A program made the position numbers and the translations under genes. The notes under the pieces are model-generated. The model did not search any database. It was not told where the DNA came from and worked only from the letters and a program-made list of their open reading frames with translations. From NCBI GenBank assembly GCA_050516505.1, contig CP191518.1:1736001-1800000 (forward strand): a DNA stretch of 64,000 nucleotides, given 5' to 3'. The stretch comes from Scandinavium ludwigii_A (lineage in GTDB: Bacteria; Pseudomonadota; Gammaproteobacteria; Enterobacterales; Enterobacteriaceae). The first letter of the stretch is position 1; every line of letters begins with the position of its first letter. Of the stretch, positions 25,790 through 33,868 are shown piece after piece.

Positions 25790-26530
25790 ATGGCAGGTCA
25801 TAGTAAGTGGGCCAACACCAAACACCGCAAAGCGGCACAGGATGCCAAGCGCGGTAAGATCTTTACTAAAATCATCCGCGAGCTGGTCACTGCAGCGCGT
25901 CTGGGTGGCGGCGATGCGGGTTCTAACCCACGTCTGCGCGCGGCTATCGACAAAGCCCTGTCGAACAACATGACGCGTGACACCCTGAACCGTGCCATCG
26001 CGCGTGGCGTCGGCGGTGACGAAGATTCGAACATGGAAACCATCATTTATGAAGGTTACGGACCTGGTGGTACGGCGGTGATGGTGGAATGTCTGTCTGA
26101 CAACCGCAACCGTACCGTGGCTGAAGTGCGTCATGCCTTCACTAAAACCGGGGGTAACCTCGGCACCGACGGTTCCGTGGCATATCTGTTCAGCAAAAAA
26201 GGCGTGATTTCCTTCGAAGCGGGCGATGAAGATGTGATCATGGAAGCCGCGCTGGAAGCCGGTGCTGAAGACGTTGTGACCTTCGACGATGGCGCAATCG
26301 ACGTCTACACCGCCTGGGAAGAAATGGGCGCGGTACGTGATGCACTGGAAGCGGCTGGCCTGAAAGCGGACAACGCGGAAGTATCGATGATCCCGTCCAC
26401 TAAAGCGGACATGGATGCAGAAACGGCACCGAAACTGCTGCGTCTGATCGATATGCTGGAAGACTGCGACGACGTGCAGGAAGTTTATCACAACGGTGAG
26501 ATCTCTGATGAGGTTGCAGCCACTCTCTAA
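25790..26530 (+). CDS. yebC: YebC/PmpR family protein (TACO1-like)
   Basis: 246 residues. The opening MAGHSKWANTKHRKAAQDAKRGKIFTKIIREL and YEGYGPGGTAVMVECLSDNRNRT are the family signature. Long described as a transcriptional regulator, the family has more recently been tied to relief of ribosome stalling on difficult peptide motifs. Cytoplasmic, three-domain fold. GTGGAGAA lies before the ATG. It precedes ruvC by 34 bases and may share its transcript. Confidence 0.96.
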   Translation: MAGHSKWANTKHRKAAQDAKRGKIFTKIIRELVTAARLGGGDAGSNPRLRAAIDKALSNNMTRDTLNRAIARGVGGDEDSNMETIIYEGYGPGGTAVMVECLSDNRNRTVAEVRHAFTKTGGNLGTDGSVAYLFSKKGVISFEAGDEDVIMEAALEAGAEDVVTFDDGAIDVYTAWEEMGAVRDALEAAGLKADNAEVSMIPSTKADMDAETAPKLLRLIDMLEDCDDVQEVYHNGEISDEVAATL

Positions 26531-26564
26531 TGAGTCTGCTTAACACCCCAACGGGAGGCGCGTG

Positions 26565-27086
26565 ATGTCCATCATTCTTGGCATTGACCCGGGCTCGCGC
26601 ATCACCGGATACGGCGTCATTCGCCAGGTCGGACGGCAGCTTTCTTACCTTGGTAGCGGGTGCATCCGCACCAAGGTGGACGATCTGCCGTCGCGCCTGA
26701 AGCTGATTTACGCCGGCGTATCGGAAATCATCACCCAATTTCAGCCGGATATTTTTGCCATTGAGCAGGTATTCATGGCGAAAAACGCCGACTCGGCCCT
26801 GAAGCTGGGCCAGGCGCGCGGGGTGGCGATTGTGGCGGCGGTAAACCAGGAATTGCCGGTATTTGAATATGCGGCACGTCAGGTGAAACAAACCGTGGTA
26901 GGGAATGGCGGCGCGGACAAAACGCAGGTGCAGCACATGGTGCGAACCTTGCTCAAACTGCCGGCCAACCCGCAGGCGGATGCCGCTGATGCGCTGGCAA
27001 TTGCTATCACGCATTGCCACGTCAATCAGAATGCGATGCAGATAAGCGACACGCGGCTGAATTTGGCGCGCGGAAGATTACGCTAA
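26565..27086 (+). CDS. ruvC: Holliday junction resolvase RuvC
   Basis: 173 residues from ATG 26565, preceded by GGGAGG at six bases; a GTG one codon upstream is also in frame. RNase H-like fold with the four acidic residues Asp7 (GIDPGS), Glu66 (AIEQVF) and Asp138/Asp141 (ADAADALAIA). The dimer cuts Holliday junctions after RuvAB branch migration. E. coli has yebB between ruvC and ruvA; here only an 83-bp gap with an SOS operator remains. Confidence 0.97.
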   Translation: MSIILGIDPGSRITGYGVIRQVGRQLSYLGSGCIRTKVDDLPSRLKLIYAGVSEIITQFQPDIFAIEQVFMAKNADSALKLGQARGVAIVAAVNQELPVFEYAARQVKQTVVGNGGADKTQVQHMVRTLLKLPANPQADAADALAIAITHCHVNQNAMQISDTRLNLARGRLR

Positions 27087-27098
27087 ATAAGACAATAG

Positions 27099-27131
27099 AG
27101 GCTGGATATTTATCCAGCCTTTTTTTATGAT
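27099..27131 (+). promoter_or_regulatory. LexA operator and promoter of ruvAB, also a terminator-like hairpin after ruvC
   Basis: The 10-bp inverted repeat AGGCTGGATA / TATCCAGCCT (27099-27120) contains CTG-N10-CAG at 27102-27117, the LexA half-site geometry. A TTTTTT run follows, so the same DNA can terminate the ruvC transcript. TGGATA, 17 bases and TATGAT (27126-27131) give a ruvA promoter overlapped by the operator. Confidence 0.8.
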
Positions 27132-27169
27132 ACGACATTCGTATTTTGTCCCCAACGCAGGAGCGTCAT

Positions 27170-27781
27170 GTGATCGGCAGACTCAGAGGCATCATTCTGG
27201 AAAAACAACCCCCACTGGTATTACTGGAAGTGGGCGGCGTGGGCTATGAAGTGCATATGCCGATGACCTGTTTCTACGAACTGCCGGAACAGGGCAATGA
27301 AGCCACTGTCTTCACGCAGTTCGTGGTACGTGAAGACGCGCAGCTGCTGTACGGCTTCAATAATAAGCAGGAACGCACCCTGTTCCGCGAGCTTATCAAA
27401 ACGAACGGCGTAGGGCCGAAGCTGGCGCTGGCTATACTTTCTGGCATGTCGGCGGCGCAGTTCGTCAATGCGGTTGAACGTGAAGATTCCGTGGCGCTGG
27501 TGAAGCTGCCGGGCATCGGCAAAAAAACCGCCGAACGTCTGGTGGTCGAAATGAAAGATCGCTTCAAAGGCCTGCACGGCGACCTGTTTACCCCGGCGTC
27601 CGATCTGGTGCTGACCTCTCCGGCTAGCCAGGCGACCGACGACGCCGAGCAGGAAGCGGTTGCTGCGCTGGTGGCGCTGGGCTATAAACCACAGGAAGCC
27701 AGCCGGATGGTGAGTAAAATCGCCAGCCCGAATGCCAGCAGTGAAACGCTAATCCGCGACGCGCTACGCGCCGCGATGTGA
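27170..27781 (+). CDS. ruvA: Holliday junction branch migration protein RuvA
   Basis: 203 residues from GTG 27170, with AGGAG six bases upstream; the longer in-frame reading lacks support. It has an OB-fold domain (MIGRLRGIILEKQPPLVLLEVGGVGYEV), helix-hairpin-helix motifs TNGVGPKLALAIL and LPGIGKKTAERLVVEM, and the flexible C-terminal RuvB-binding domain. Tetramers hold the four-way junction open for the RuvB motors. ruvB follows after eight bases in the same SOS operon. Confidence 0.97.
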   Translation: MIGRLRGIILEKQPPLVLLEVGGVGYEVHMPMTCFYELPEQGNEATVFTQFVVREDAQLLYGFNNKQERTLFRELIKTNGVGPKLALAILSGMSAAQFVNAVEREDSVALVKLPGIGKKTAERLVVEMKDRFKGLHGDLFTPASDLVLTSPASQATDDAEQEAVAALVALGYKPQEASRMVSKIASPNASSETLIRDALRAAM

Positions 27782-27789
27782 GGTAACGG

Positions 27790-28800
27790 ATGATTGAAGC
27801 TGACCGCCTGGTCTCTGCAGAAACTGTCGTACCCGAAGATGTGGTAGACCGTGCTATTCGCCCGAAGCTGCTGGAGGAATACATCGGCCAGCCGCAGGTG
27901 CGCTCGCAGATGGAAATCTTTATACAGGCGGCGAAGCTGCGCGGTGAAGCGCTCGATCATCTGCTGATTTTCGGCCCGCCGGGGCTCGGGAAAACGACGC
28001 TGGCGAATATTGTCGCCAATGAAATGGGCGTTAACCTGCGCACCACTTCCGGCCCGGTGCTGGAAAAAGCGGGTGACCTGGCGGCGATGCTGACCAACCT
28101 TGAGCCGCATGATGTGCTGTTCATTGATGAAATCCACCGTTTGTCGCCGGTGGTTGAAGAAGTGCTGTATCCGGCGATGGAGGACTATCAGCTGGATATC
28201 ATGATTGGCGAAGGTCCGGCCGCGCGCTCGATTAAAATCGACCTGCCGCCGTTTACGTTGATTGGCGCCACCACCCGTGCCGGTTCATTAACCTCGCCGC
28301 TGCGTGACCGTTTCGGTATCGTGCAGCGCCTGGAGTTCTATCAGGTACCTGACCTCCAGCATATTGTCGGACGCAGCGCCCGTTACATGGGACTGGAGAT
28401 GAGCGAAGAGGGCGCGCTGGAAGTGGCGCGTCGCGCACGCGGTACGCCGCGTATTGCTAACCGTCTGCTGCGTCGCGTACGCGATTTCTCCGAAGTGCGC
28501 CACGATGGCACTATTTCTGCGGATATCGCGTCTCAGGCGCTGGATATGCTTAACGTCGATGCGGAAGGCTTCGATTACATGGACCGTAAGTTGCTGTTGG
28601 CGGTTATCGACAAATTCTTCGGCGGCCCGGTCGGGCTGGATAACCTGGCGGCGGCGATTGGCGAAGAGCGCGAGACCATTGAAGACGTGCTGGAGCCGTA
28701 TCTGATTCAGCAGGGCTTTTTGCAGCGTACCCCGCGCGGGCGAATGGCGACGGTGCGGGCCTGGAATCATTTCGGCATCACACCGCCGGCAATGCCTTAA
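27790..28800 (+). CDS. ruvB: Holliday junction ATP-dependent helicase RuvB
   Basis: 336 residues, AAA+ motor. Walker A is GPPGLGKTT, Walker B FIDEIHR, sensor 1 GATTRAG, and the arginine-finger region PLRDRFG is present; the C-terminal winged helix ends GRMATVRAWNHFG. Hexameric rings pull DNA through the RuvA-bound junction. The stop is followed 21 bases later by a hairpin shared with znuB. Confidence 0.98.
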   Translation: MIEADRLVSAETVVPEDVVDRAIRPKLLEEYIGQPQVRSQMEIFIQAAKLRGEALDHLLIFGPPGLGKTTLANIVANEMGVNLRTTSGPVLEKAGDLAAMLTNLEPHDVLFIDEIHRLSPVVEEVLYPAMEDYQLDIMIGEGPAARSIKIDLPPFTLIGATTRAGSLTSPLRDRFGIVQRLEFYQVPDLQHIVGRSARYMGLEMSEEGALEVARRARGTPRIANRLLRRVRDFSEVRHDGTISADIASQALDMLNVDAEGFDYMDRKLLLAVIDKFFGGPVGLDNLAAAIGEERETIEDVLEPYLIQQGFLQRTPRGRMATVRAWNHFGITPPAMP

Positions 28801-28821
28801 GCGTCAATCTGCTGCATAAAA

Positions 28822-28846
28822 AAACGCCCTATTGGGCGTTTTTTTG
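28822..28846. terminator. Bidirectional terminator between ruvB and znuB
   Basis: Stem AAACGCCC / GGGCGTTT with a TATT loop, with A/T runs on both sides (TTTTTTT on plus, TTTTTTAT on minus). The znuB stop codon (minus-strand TAG, 28829-28831) lies within the hairpin. Confidence 0.9.
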
Positions 28847-29614
28847 CATCATGCTGAAGATAAACAGCACCGCGGCGCAGAGCACCACTGACGGGCCTGC
28901 GGGCGTGTCGTAGAAAGCGGAGAACGTTAATCCGCCGGTGACGGCAACCATGCCGATGCCGACGGCGATACCGGCCATTTGCTCCGGCGTGCGGGCAAAG
29001 CGGCGCGCGGTGGCGGCCGGGATAATTAACAGCGACGTGATGATCAGCGCCCCGACAAATTTCATCGCTACGCCAATCGTTAATGCGGTGACCAGCATCA
29101 GCAGCAGTTTGACGCGTTGCAGCTTCACGCCGTCAACGAAGGCCAGGTCCGGGCTGATGGTCATCGACAGCAGGTTGCGCCACTGCCAGAGCAGAATAGC
29201 CACCACTACCGCCACACCCAGGCCAATCGAAATCAAATCTTCCGGCGTCACGGCCAGCAAATCACCGAACAGATAGGCCATCAAATCTACGCGCACGTTG
29301 GACATCAGGCTGACCACCACCAGACCCAGCGACAACGCACTGTGGGCCATAATCCCAAGTAGCGTATCGATAGCGAGGTGAGGGCGACGTTCCAGCCACA
29401 CCAGGCCACCCGCCAGCATCAGCGTCACGGCGATGACCGCATAAAACGGATTCACATTCAGCAGCAGACCAAACGCCACGCCAAGCAGTGAAGCATGGGC
29501 GAGGGTATCGCCGAAATAGGACATCCGACGCCAGACCACAAACGAGCCCAGCGGCCCGGCGGCACAGGCCAGCATCACACCGGCCAGCCAGCCGGGAAAC
29601 AGTAATTCAATCAT
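28829..29614 (-). CDS. znuB: Zinc ABC transporter permease ZnuB
   Basis: 261 residues, highly hydrophobic with about eight membrane segments. MIELLFPGWLAGVMLACAAGPLGSFVVWRRMSYFGDTLAHASLLGVAFG is the start of the ABC-3 metal permease family. It forms the inner-membrane channel for Zn(II) delivered by ZnuA and powered by ZnuC. The ATG overlaps the znuC stop by four bases. The 3' end extends into the shared terminator. Confidence 0.97.
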   Translation of the reverse strand: MIELLFPGWLAGVMLACAAGPLGSFVVWRRMSYFGDTLAHASLLGVAFGLLLNVNPFYAVIAVTLMLAGGLVWLERRPHLAIDTLLGIMAHSALSLGLVVVSLMSNVRVDLMAYLFGDLLAVTPEDLISIGLGVAVVVAILLWQWRNLLSMTISPDLAFVDGVKLQRVKLLLMLVTALTIGVAMKFVGALIITSLLIIPAATARRFARTPEQMAGIAVGIGMVAVTGGLTFSAFYDTPAGPSVVLCAAVLFIFSMMQKNAQ

Positions 29615-30366
29615 GAGCGGTCGTTCCCTCTACGCAGAACAATACGTCCCTGTAAATCGTGGCGATGGTTGTGCTGGTGGCGATAGATCCCAAGCTGTTG
29701 CGCGCCGCGAGGGCCGAACATCGAAATAAATTCGGGGTGCATCGACACCACTTCCGGCGTGCCGGAACAGCAAATATGGTGATTGAGGCACAGCACCTCA
29801 TCAGTTTTCGCCATCACCAGATGCAGGTCGTGGGATACCATCAGTACAGCGCAATTCAGTTCACTGCGAAGTTGGTCGATAAGGTCATACAGTGCCACCT
29901 GACCGTTGACATCCACACCCTGAGTCGGCTCGTCGAGCACCAATAACTGCGGTTTATTTAGCAGCGCACGGGCCAGCAGCACGCGCTGCGTTTCGCCACC
30001 GGAAAGCTTCTGCATCGGGGCATCCATCAGATGTCCTGCCTGCACGCGTTTTAGCGCCGGGAGAATATCGTCTTTGCGGGTGCCGGGGCGCAGCCGTAAA
30101 AAGCGGCTGACGGTTAAGGGCAGGGTGGAATCGAGGTGTATTTTCTGCGGGACATAGCCAATCTGCAGTTTGCCCTCACGCTTGATGACACCGGAATCCG
30201 GTGCTACCAGCCCAAGAACCACACGGACGAGCGTCGACTTTCCTGCGCCATTCGGCCCAAGAAGCGTAAGAATTTTGCCAGGCTTCAGCGTCAGCGAAAT
30301 ATCAGACAGGACACGGCGCTGGCCGAAGGAGACCGAAACATTTTCGAGCGTTACAAGATTCGTCAT
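29611..30366 (-). CDS. znuC: Zinc ABC transporter ATPase ZnuC
   Basis: 251 residues from ATG 30366; an upstream in-frame start would intrude on the Zur site. Walker A is GPNGAGKST, the ABC signature LSGGETQRVLLARAL, Walker B LLVLDEPTQGVD, and the switch histidine VSHDLH. The His-rich tail GIYRHQHNHRHDLQG is typical of ZnuC and may bind zinc. It is divergent from znuA, with both promoters sharing a 77-bp gap. Confidence 0.97.
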   Translation of the reverse strand: MTNLVTLENVSVSFGQRRVLSDISLTLKPGKILTLLGPNGAGKSTLVRVVLGLVAPDSGVIKREGKLQIGYVPQKIHLDSTLPLTVSRFLRLRPGTRKDDILPALKRVQAGHLMDAPMQKLSGGETQRVLLARALLNKPQLLVLDEPTQGVDVNGQVALYDLIDQLRSELNCAVLMVSHDLHLVMAKTDEVLCLNHHICCSGTPEVVSMHPEFISMFGPRGAQQLGIYRHQHNHRHDLQGRIVLRRGNDRS

Positions 30367-30390
30367 CACAATTTGAGGTTGCACAAGTCA

Positions 30391-30414
30391 GTGAATGTTA
30401 TAATATCACACTTC
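30391..30414. promoter_or_regulatory. Zur operator between znuC and znuA
   Basis: GTGAATGTTATAATATCAC followed by ACTTC resembles the AT-rich dyad bound by zinc-loaded Zur in the E. coli znu gap, at the same place between divergent znuA and znuCB. Zur would shut both directions when zinc is sufficient. Confidence 0.75.
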
Positions 30415-30443
30415 TTTTATTCATTACGATGATAAGACGCATT

Positions 30444-31388
30444 ATGTTACATAAAAAGACGCTTCTTTTCGCAGCAATATCCACCGTACTTTGGGGCGCT
30501 GCCGCTACGCAGGCGAGTGCCGCGGTAGTGGCCTCGCTGAAACCCCTTGGATTTATCGCTTCAGCTATCGCCGACGGTGTAACACCGACAGAGGTTTTAC
30601 TGCCGGATGGGGCTTCCGAGCACGACTACTCATTACGCCCGAGTGACGCAAAACGCTTACAAAACGCCGACTTAGTGGTGTGGATCGGTCCTGAGATGGA
30701 AGCATTTATGGACAAGACAGCAACTGCGTTTCCTGAAGCGAAAAAGGTCACCCTTTCAACGCTGCCCGGTGTTAAACCGCTGCTTATGAAAGGGACTGAC
30801 GATGATGATGACGATCACGGTCATAACCATGGCGCAACAGAAAAAGGTGACGAAGATCACCATCATGGTGAATACAACATGCATTTATGGCTCTCACCAG
30901 AGATAGCGCGCCTGTCAGCGGTTGCAATCCACGATAAATTAGTGGAACTTATGCCGCAAAGTCGAGCCAAACTTGACGCCAACCTGAAGGATTTCGAGGC
31001 GAATCTCGCCGCGGCCGATAAGCAGGTGGGTAACGAGCTGGCACCGTTGAAAGGGAAAGGATATTTCGTTTTTCATGACGCCTACGGGTACTACGAAAAA
31101 CACTACGGAATGACCTCACTGGGGCATTTTACCGTCAATCCTGAGATCCAACCCGGTGCGCAGCGTTTACACGAAATAAGAACACAGTTGGTTGAGCAAA
31201 AAGCGACCTGCGTTTTTGCTGAGCCACAATTCAGGCCGGCAGTGGTGGAAGCGGTAGCCCGCGGAACCTCCGTTCGAATGGGAACGCTGGATCCGCTTGG
31301 CACCAACATCCCGTTGGGCAAAGCGAGTTATCCCGCTTTCCTGACCCAATTGGCGAACCAGTATTCGACCTGCCTGAAAGGAGATTAA
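30444..31388 (+). CDS. znuA: Periplasmic zinc-binding protein ZnuA
   Basis: 314 residues from ATG 30444 (MLHKKTLLFAAIS). A second ATG at 30429 would add five residues before the signal peptide, and neither has a strong ribosome site. The signal ends near ATQASA. Zinc ligands are in ASEHDYSLRP and NMHLWLSPE, and FVFHDAYGYYEKHYG is typical. An acidic, His-rich loop (DDDDDDHGHNHG and DEDHHHGEYNMH) is characteristic and is thought to capture Zn(II). It delivers zinc to ZnuB. Confidence 0.96.
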   Translation: MLHKKTLLFAAISTVLWGAAATQASAAVVASLKPLGFIASAIADGVTPTEVLLPDGASEHDYSLRPSDAKRLQNADLVVWIGPEMEAFMDKTATAFPEAKKVTLSTLPGVKPLLMKGTDDDDDDHGHNHGATEKGDEDHHHGEYNMHLWLSPEIARLSAVAIHDKLVELMPQSRAKLDANLKDFEANLAAADKQVGNELAPLKGKGYFVFHDAYGYYEKHYGMTSLGHFTVNPEIQPGAQRLHEIRTQLVEQKATCVFAEPQFRPAVVEAVARGTSVRMGTLDPLGTNIPLGKASYPAFLTQLANQYSTCLKGD

Positions 31389-31403
31389 CGAGGAAGTGAA
31401 TAC

Positions 31404-32723
31404 GTGCAACAGATAGCCCGCTCTGTCGCCCTGGCATTTAATAATTTGCCGCGACCTCACCGCGTAATGCTGGGGTCGTTGACCGTTCTCACCTTAGCGG
31501 TCGCCGTTTGGCGACCGTATGTGTACCATCCCGATTCAGCCCCTATTGTCAGAACCATTGAGCTCGAAAAGAGCGAGATCCGTTCTCTTCTGCCTGAAGC
31601 CAGCGAGCCTATCGATCAGGCGGCGCAGGAAGATGAAGCCATCCCGCAGGATGAGCTGGACGACAAAGTGGACAACGAAGCCGGTGTACACGAATACGTG
31701 GTGTCAACGGGCGATACGCTCAGCAGCATTCTTAACCAGTATGGTATTGATATGGGTGATATCAGCCAACTGGCCTCCGCAGATAAAGAATTGCGTAACC
31801 TGAAAATCGGTCAACAGCTTTCATGGACGCTGACCGCCGATGGCGATTTGCAGCGTCTGACCTGGGAAATGTCACGTCGTGAAACCCGTACCTACGATAA
31901 AGCAGCGAACGGTTTCAAAATGAGCAGCGAAACGCAGCAGGGCGACTGGGTCAACAGCGTGCTGAAAGGCACCGTTGGCGGCAGCTTCGTGACCAGCGCG
32001 CGTAATGCCGGATTAACCAGCAATGAAGTCGGCGCGGTTATTAAGGCGATGCAGTGGCAAATGGACTTCCGCAAGCTCAAGAAAGGCGATGAATTCTCGG
32101 TGCTGATGTCCCGCGAAATGCTGGACGGCAAGCGTGAGCAGAGTCAGCTGCTGGGCGTGCGTCTACGTTCCGACGGCAAAGACTACTACGCTATCCGCGC
32201 CGAAGACGGCAAGTTTTATGACAAGAACGGTACTGGGCTGGCGAAAGGTTTCTTGCGCTTCCCAACCTCGCGTCAGTTCCGCGTCTCCTCCAACTTCAAT
32301 CCGCGTCGCCTGAACCCAGTGACCGGACGCGTTGCGCCGCATAAAGGCGTCGATTTCGCGATGCCGCAGGGCACGCCGGTGCTGGCTGTCGGTGATGGCG
32401 AAGTGGTGGTGGCGAAGCGCAGTGGAGCGGCTGGTTATTACGTCGCGCTGCGTCATGGTCGCACCTACACCACGCGCTATATGCATTTGCGTAAGCTGCT
32501 GGTGAAACCAGGTCAGAAAGTGAAGCGTGGCGATCGCATCGCGCTTTCCGGCAATACCGGACGTTCTACTGGCCCGCATCTGCATTATGAAGTGTGGATC
32601 AATCAGCAGGCAGTTAACCCGTTAACGGCGAAACTACCACGCACCGAAGGGCTGAGCGGTTCCGATCGTCGTGATTACCTGGCGCAGGTCAAAGAGGTGG
32701 CTCCGCAGCTGCAAATTGACTAG
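31404..32723 (+). CDS. mepM: Murein DD-endopeptidase MepM
   Basis: 439 residues from GTG. An N-terminal membrane anchor (residues ~20-37, VMLGSLTVLTLAVAVW) is followed by a LysM module (VHEYVVSTGDTLSSILNQYG) and a C-terminal LytM/M23 peptidase domain with PHKGVDFAMPQGTPV and STGPHLHYEVWINQ, supplying the zinc ligands. It cuts D-Ala-meso-DAP crosslinks to let new peptidoglycan strands in. It begins 15 bases after znuA, with AGGAAG in front. Confidence 0.96.
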   Translation: MQQIARSVALAFNNLPRPHRVMLGSLTVLTLAVAVWRPYVYHPDSAPIVRTIELEKSEIRSLLPEASEPIDQAAQEDEAIPQDELDDKVDNEAGVHEYVVSTGDTLSSILNQYGIDMGDISQLASADKELRNLKIGQQLSWTLTADGDLQRLTWEMSRRETRTYDKAANGFKMSSETQQGDWVNSVLKGTVGGSFVTSARNAGLTSNEVGAVIKAMQWQMDFRKLKKGDEFSVLMSREMLDGKREQSQLLGVRLRSDGKDYYAIRAEDGKFYDKNGTGLAKGFLRFPTSRQFRVSSNFNPRRLNPVTGRVAPHKGVDFAMPQGTPVLAVGDGEVVVAKRSGAAGYYVALRHGRTYTTRYMHLRKLLVKPGQKVKRGDRIALSGNTGRSTGPHLHYEVWINQQAVNPLTAKLPRTEGLSGSDRRDYLAQVKEVAPQLQID

Positions 32724-32746
32724 CCATTGACGATTTAATGACCTTA

Positions 32747-32782
32747 AAAGCCGATGCCTGACAGGGCATTGGCTTTTTCTTT
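32747..32782 (+). terminator. Terminator after mepM
   Basis: Imperfect stem AAAGCCGATGCC / GGGCATTGGCTTT around TGACA, then TTCTTTT. Located 24 bases after the stop. Confidence 0.8.
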
Positions 32783-32852
32783 TGTATGAAGCCGGGCACG
32801 TCGCTAAACTATCAGCATCTTTCTCTTTTTCCGGCACGACTCTGGAACAGGC

Positions 32853-33827
32853 ATGGACACGAAAAAAAATAACATTGAGTTTATTCCTCAGTTCGAAAAA
32901 TCCTTTTTACATCCACGCTATTGGGGTTCATGGCTGGGCGTGCTGGCCTTCGCGGGTATTGCGCTGACTCCTGCGTCGTTCCGCGATCCGATCCTTGGCG
33001 CGTTGGGCAAAAAAGTCGGACAACTGGCAAAAAGCTCTCGCCGTCGTGCGCAAATTAATCTGCTTTACTGCTTCCCGGAAAAATCGGATGCCGAGCGTGA
33101 GGCCATCATTGATGAGATGTATGCCACTGCGCCGCAAGCGATGGTGATGATGGCGGAGCTGGGCTTGCGTGACCCGAAGAAGATCCTGAAGCGTGTTGAC
33201 TGGCACGGCATCGAAATTATCGAGGAGCTGCAGCGCAACAACGAGAAGGTGATTTTCCTCGTGCCGCACGGCTGGGGCGTGGATATTCCGGCAATGCTGA
33301 TGGCGTCGAAAGGGCAGAAGATGGCAGCCATGTTCCACAACCAGGGTAACCCTGTATTCGACTACATCTGGAACACCGTTCGCCGTCGTTTTGGTGGCCG
33401 TATGCATGCGCGCAACGACGGTATTAAACCGTTTATTCAGTCGGTGCGTCAGGGTTACTGGGGCTACTATTTGCCCGATCAGGACCACGGTGAAGAGCAC
33501 AGCGAATTTGTTGATTTCTTTGCGACTTACAAAGCCACGTTACCGGCCATCGGTCGCCTGATGAAAGTATGCCGGGCGCGTGTTGTACCACTGTTCCCAG
33601 TATACGACGGTAAAACGCATCGCCTGACGGTAGAAATTCGCCCACCCATGGACGACTTGCTGACGGCAGACGACACCACCATCGCGCGACGCATGAACGA
33701 AGAGGTCGAGGTGTTTGTCACCCCGCATAAAGAACAGTACACCTGGATCCTGAAGCTGCTCAAAACGCGTAAACCCGGTGATATCGAACCGTATAAACGC
33801 AACGAGCTGTTCCCGAAGAAGAAATAA
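32853..33827 (+). CDS. lpxM: Lipid A myristoyltransferase LpxM
   Basis: 324 residues. The N-terminal membrane anchor is around WLGVLAFAGIALTP. The acyltransferase HX4D/E-type motif is in FLVPHGWGVDIPAML, followed by MFHNQGNPVFDYIWNTVRRRFGGRMHARNDGIKPFIQ. LpxM adds the last, usually C14, secondary acyl chain to Kdo2-lipid A at the inner membrane. Its length and sequence are as in E. coli; no paralogue is in this window. It converges with pykA on a common hairpin. Confidence 0.97.
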   Translation: MDTKKNNIEFIPQFEKSFLHPRYWGSWLGVLAFAGIALTPASFRDPILGALGKKVGQLAKSSRRRAQINLLYCFPEKSDAEREAIIDEMYATAPQAMVMMAELGLRDPKKILKRVDWHGIEIIEELQRNNEKVIFLVPHGWGVDIPAMLMASKGQKMAAMFHNQGNPVFDYIWNTVRRRFGGRMHARNDGIKPFIQSVRQGYWGYYLPDQDHGEEHSEFVDFFATYKATLPAIGRLMKVCRARVVPLFPVYDGKTHRLTVEIRPPMDDLLTADDTTIARRMNEEVEVFVTPHKEQYTWILKLLKTRKPGDIEPYKRNELFPKKK

Positions 33828-33854
33828 AAAAACGCCCGATTGGGCGTTTTTTTT
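33826..33854. terminator. Bidirectional terminator between lpxM and pykA
   Basis: Stem AAAACGCCC / GGGCGTTTT with a GATT loop and T-runs on each side. Nearly the same sequence as the ruvB-znuB terminator. Confidence 0.9.
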
Positions 33855-33868
33855 ACCCGCAAATGGGG

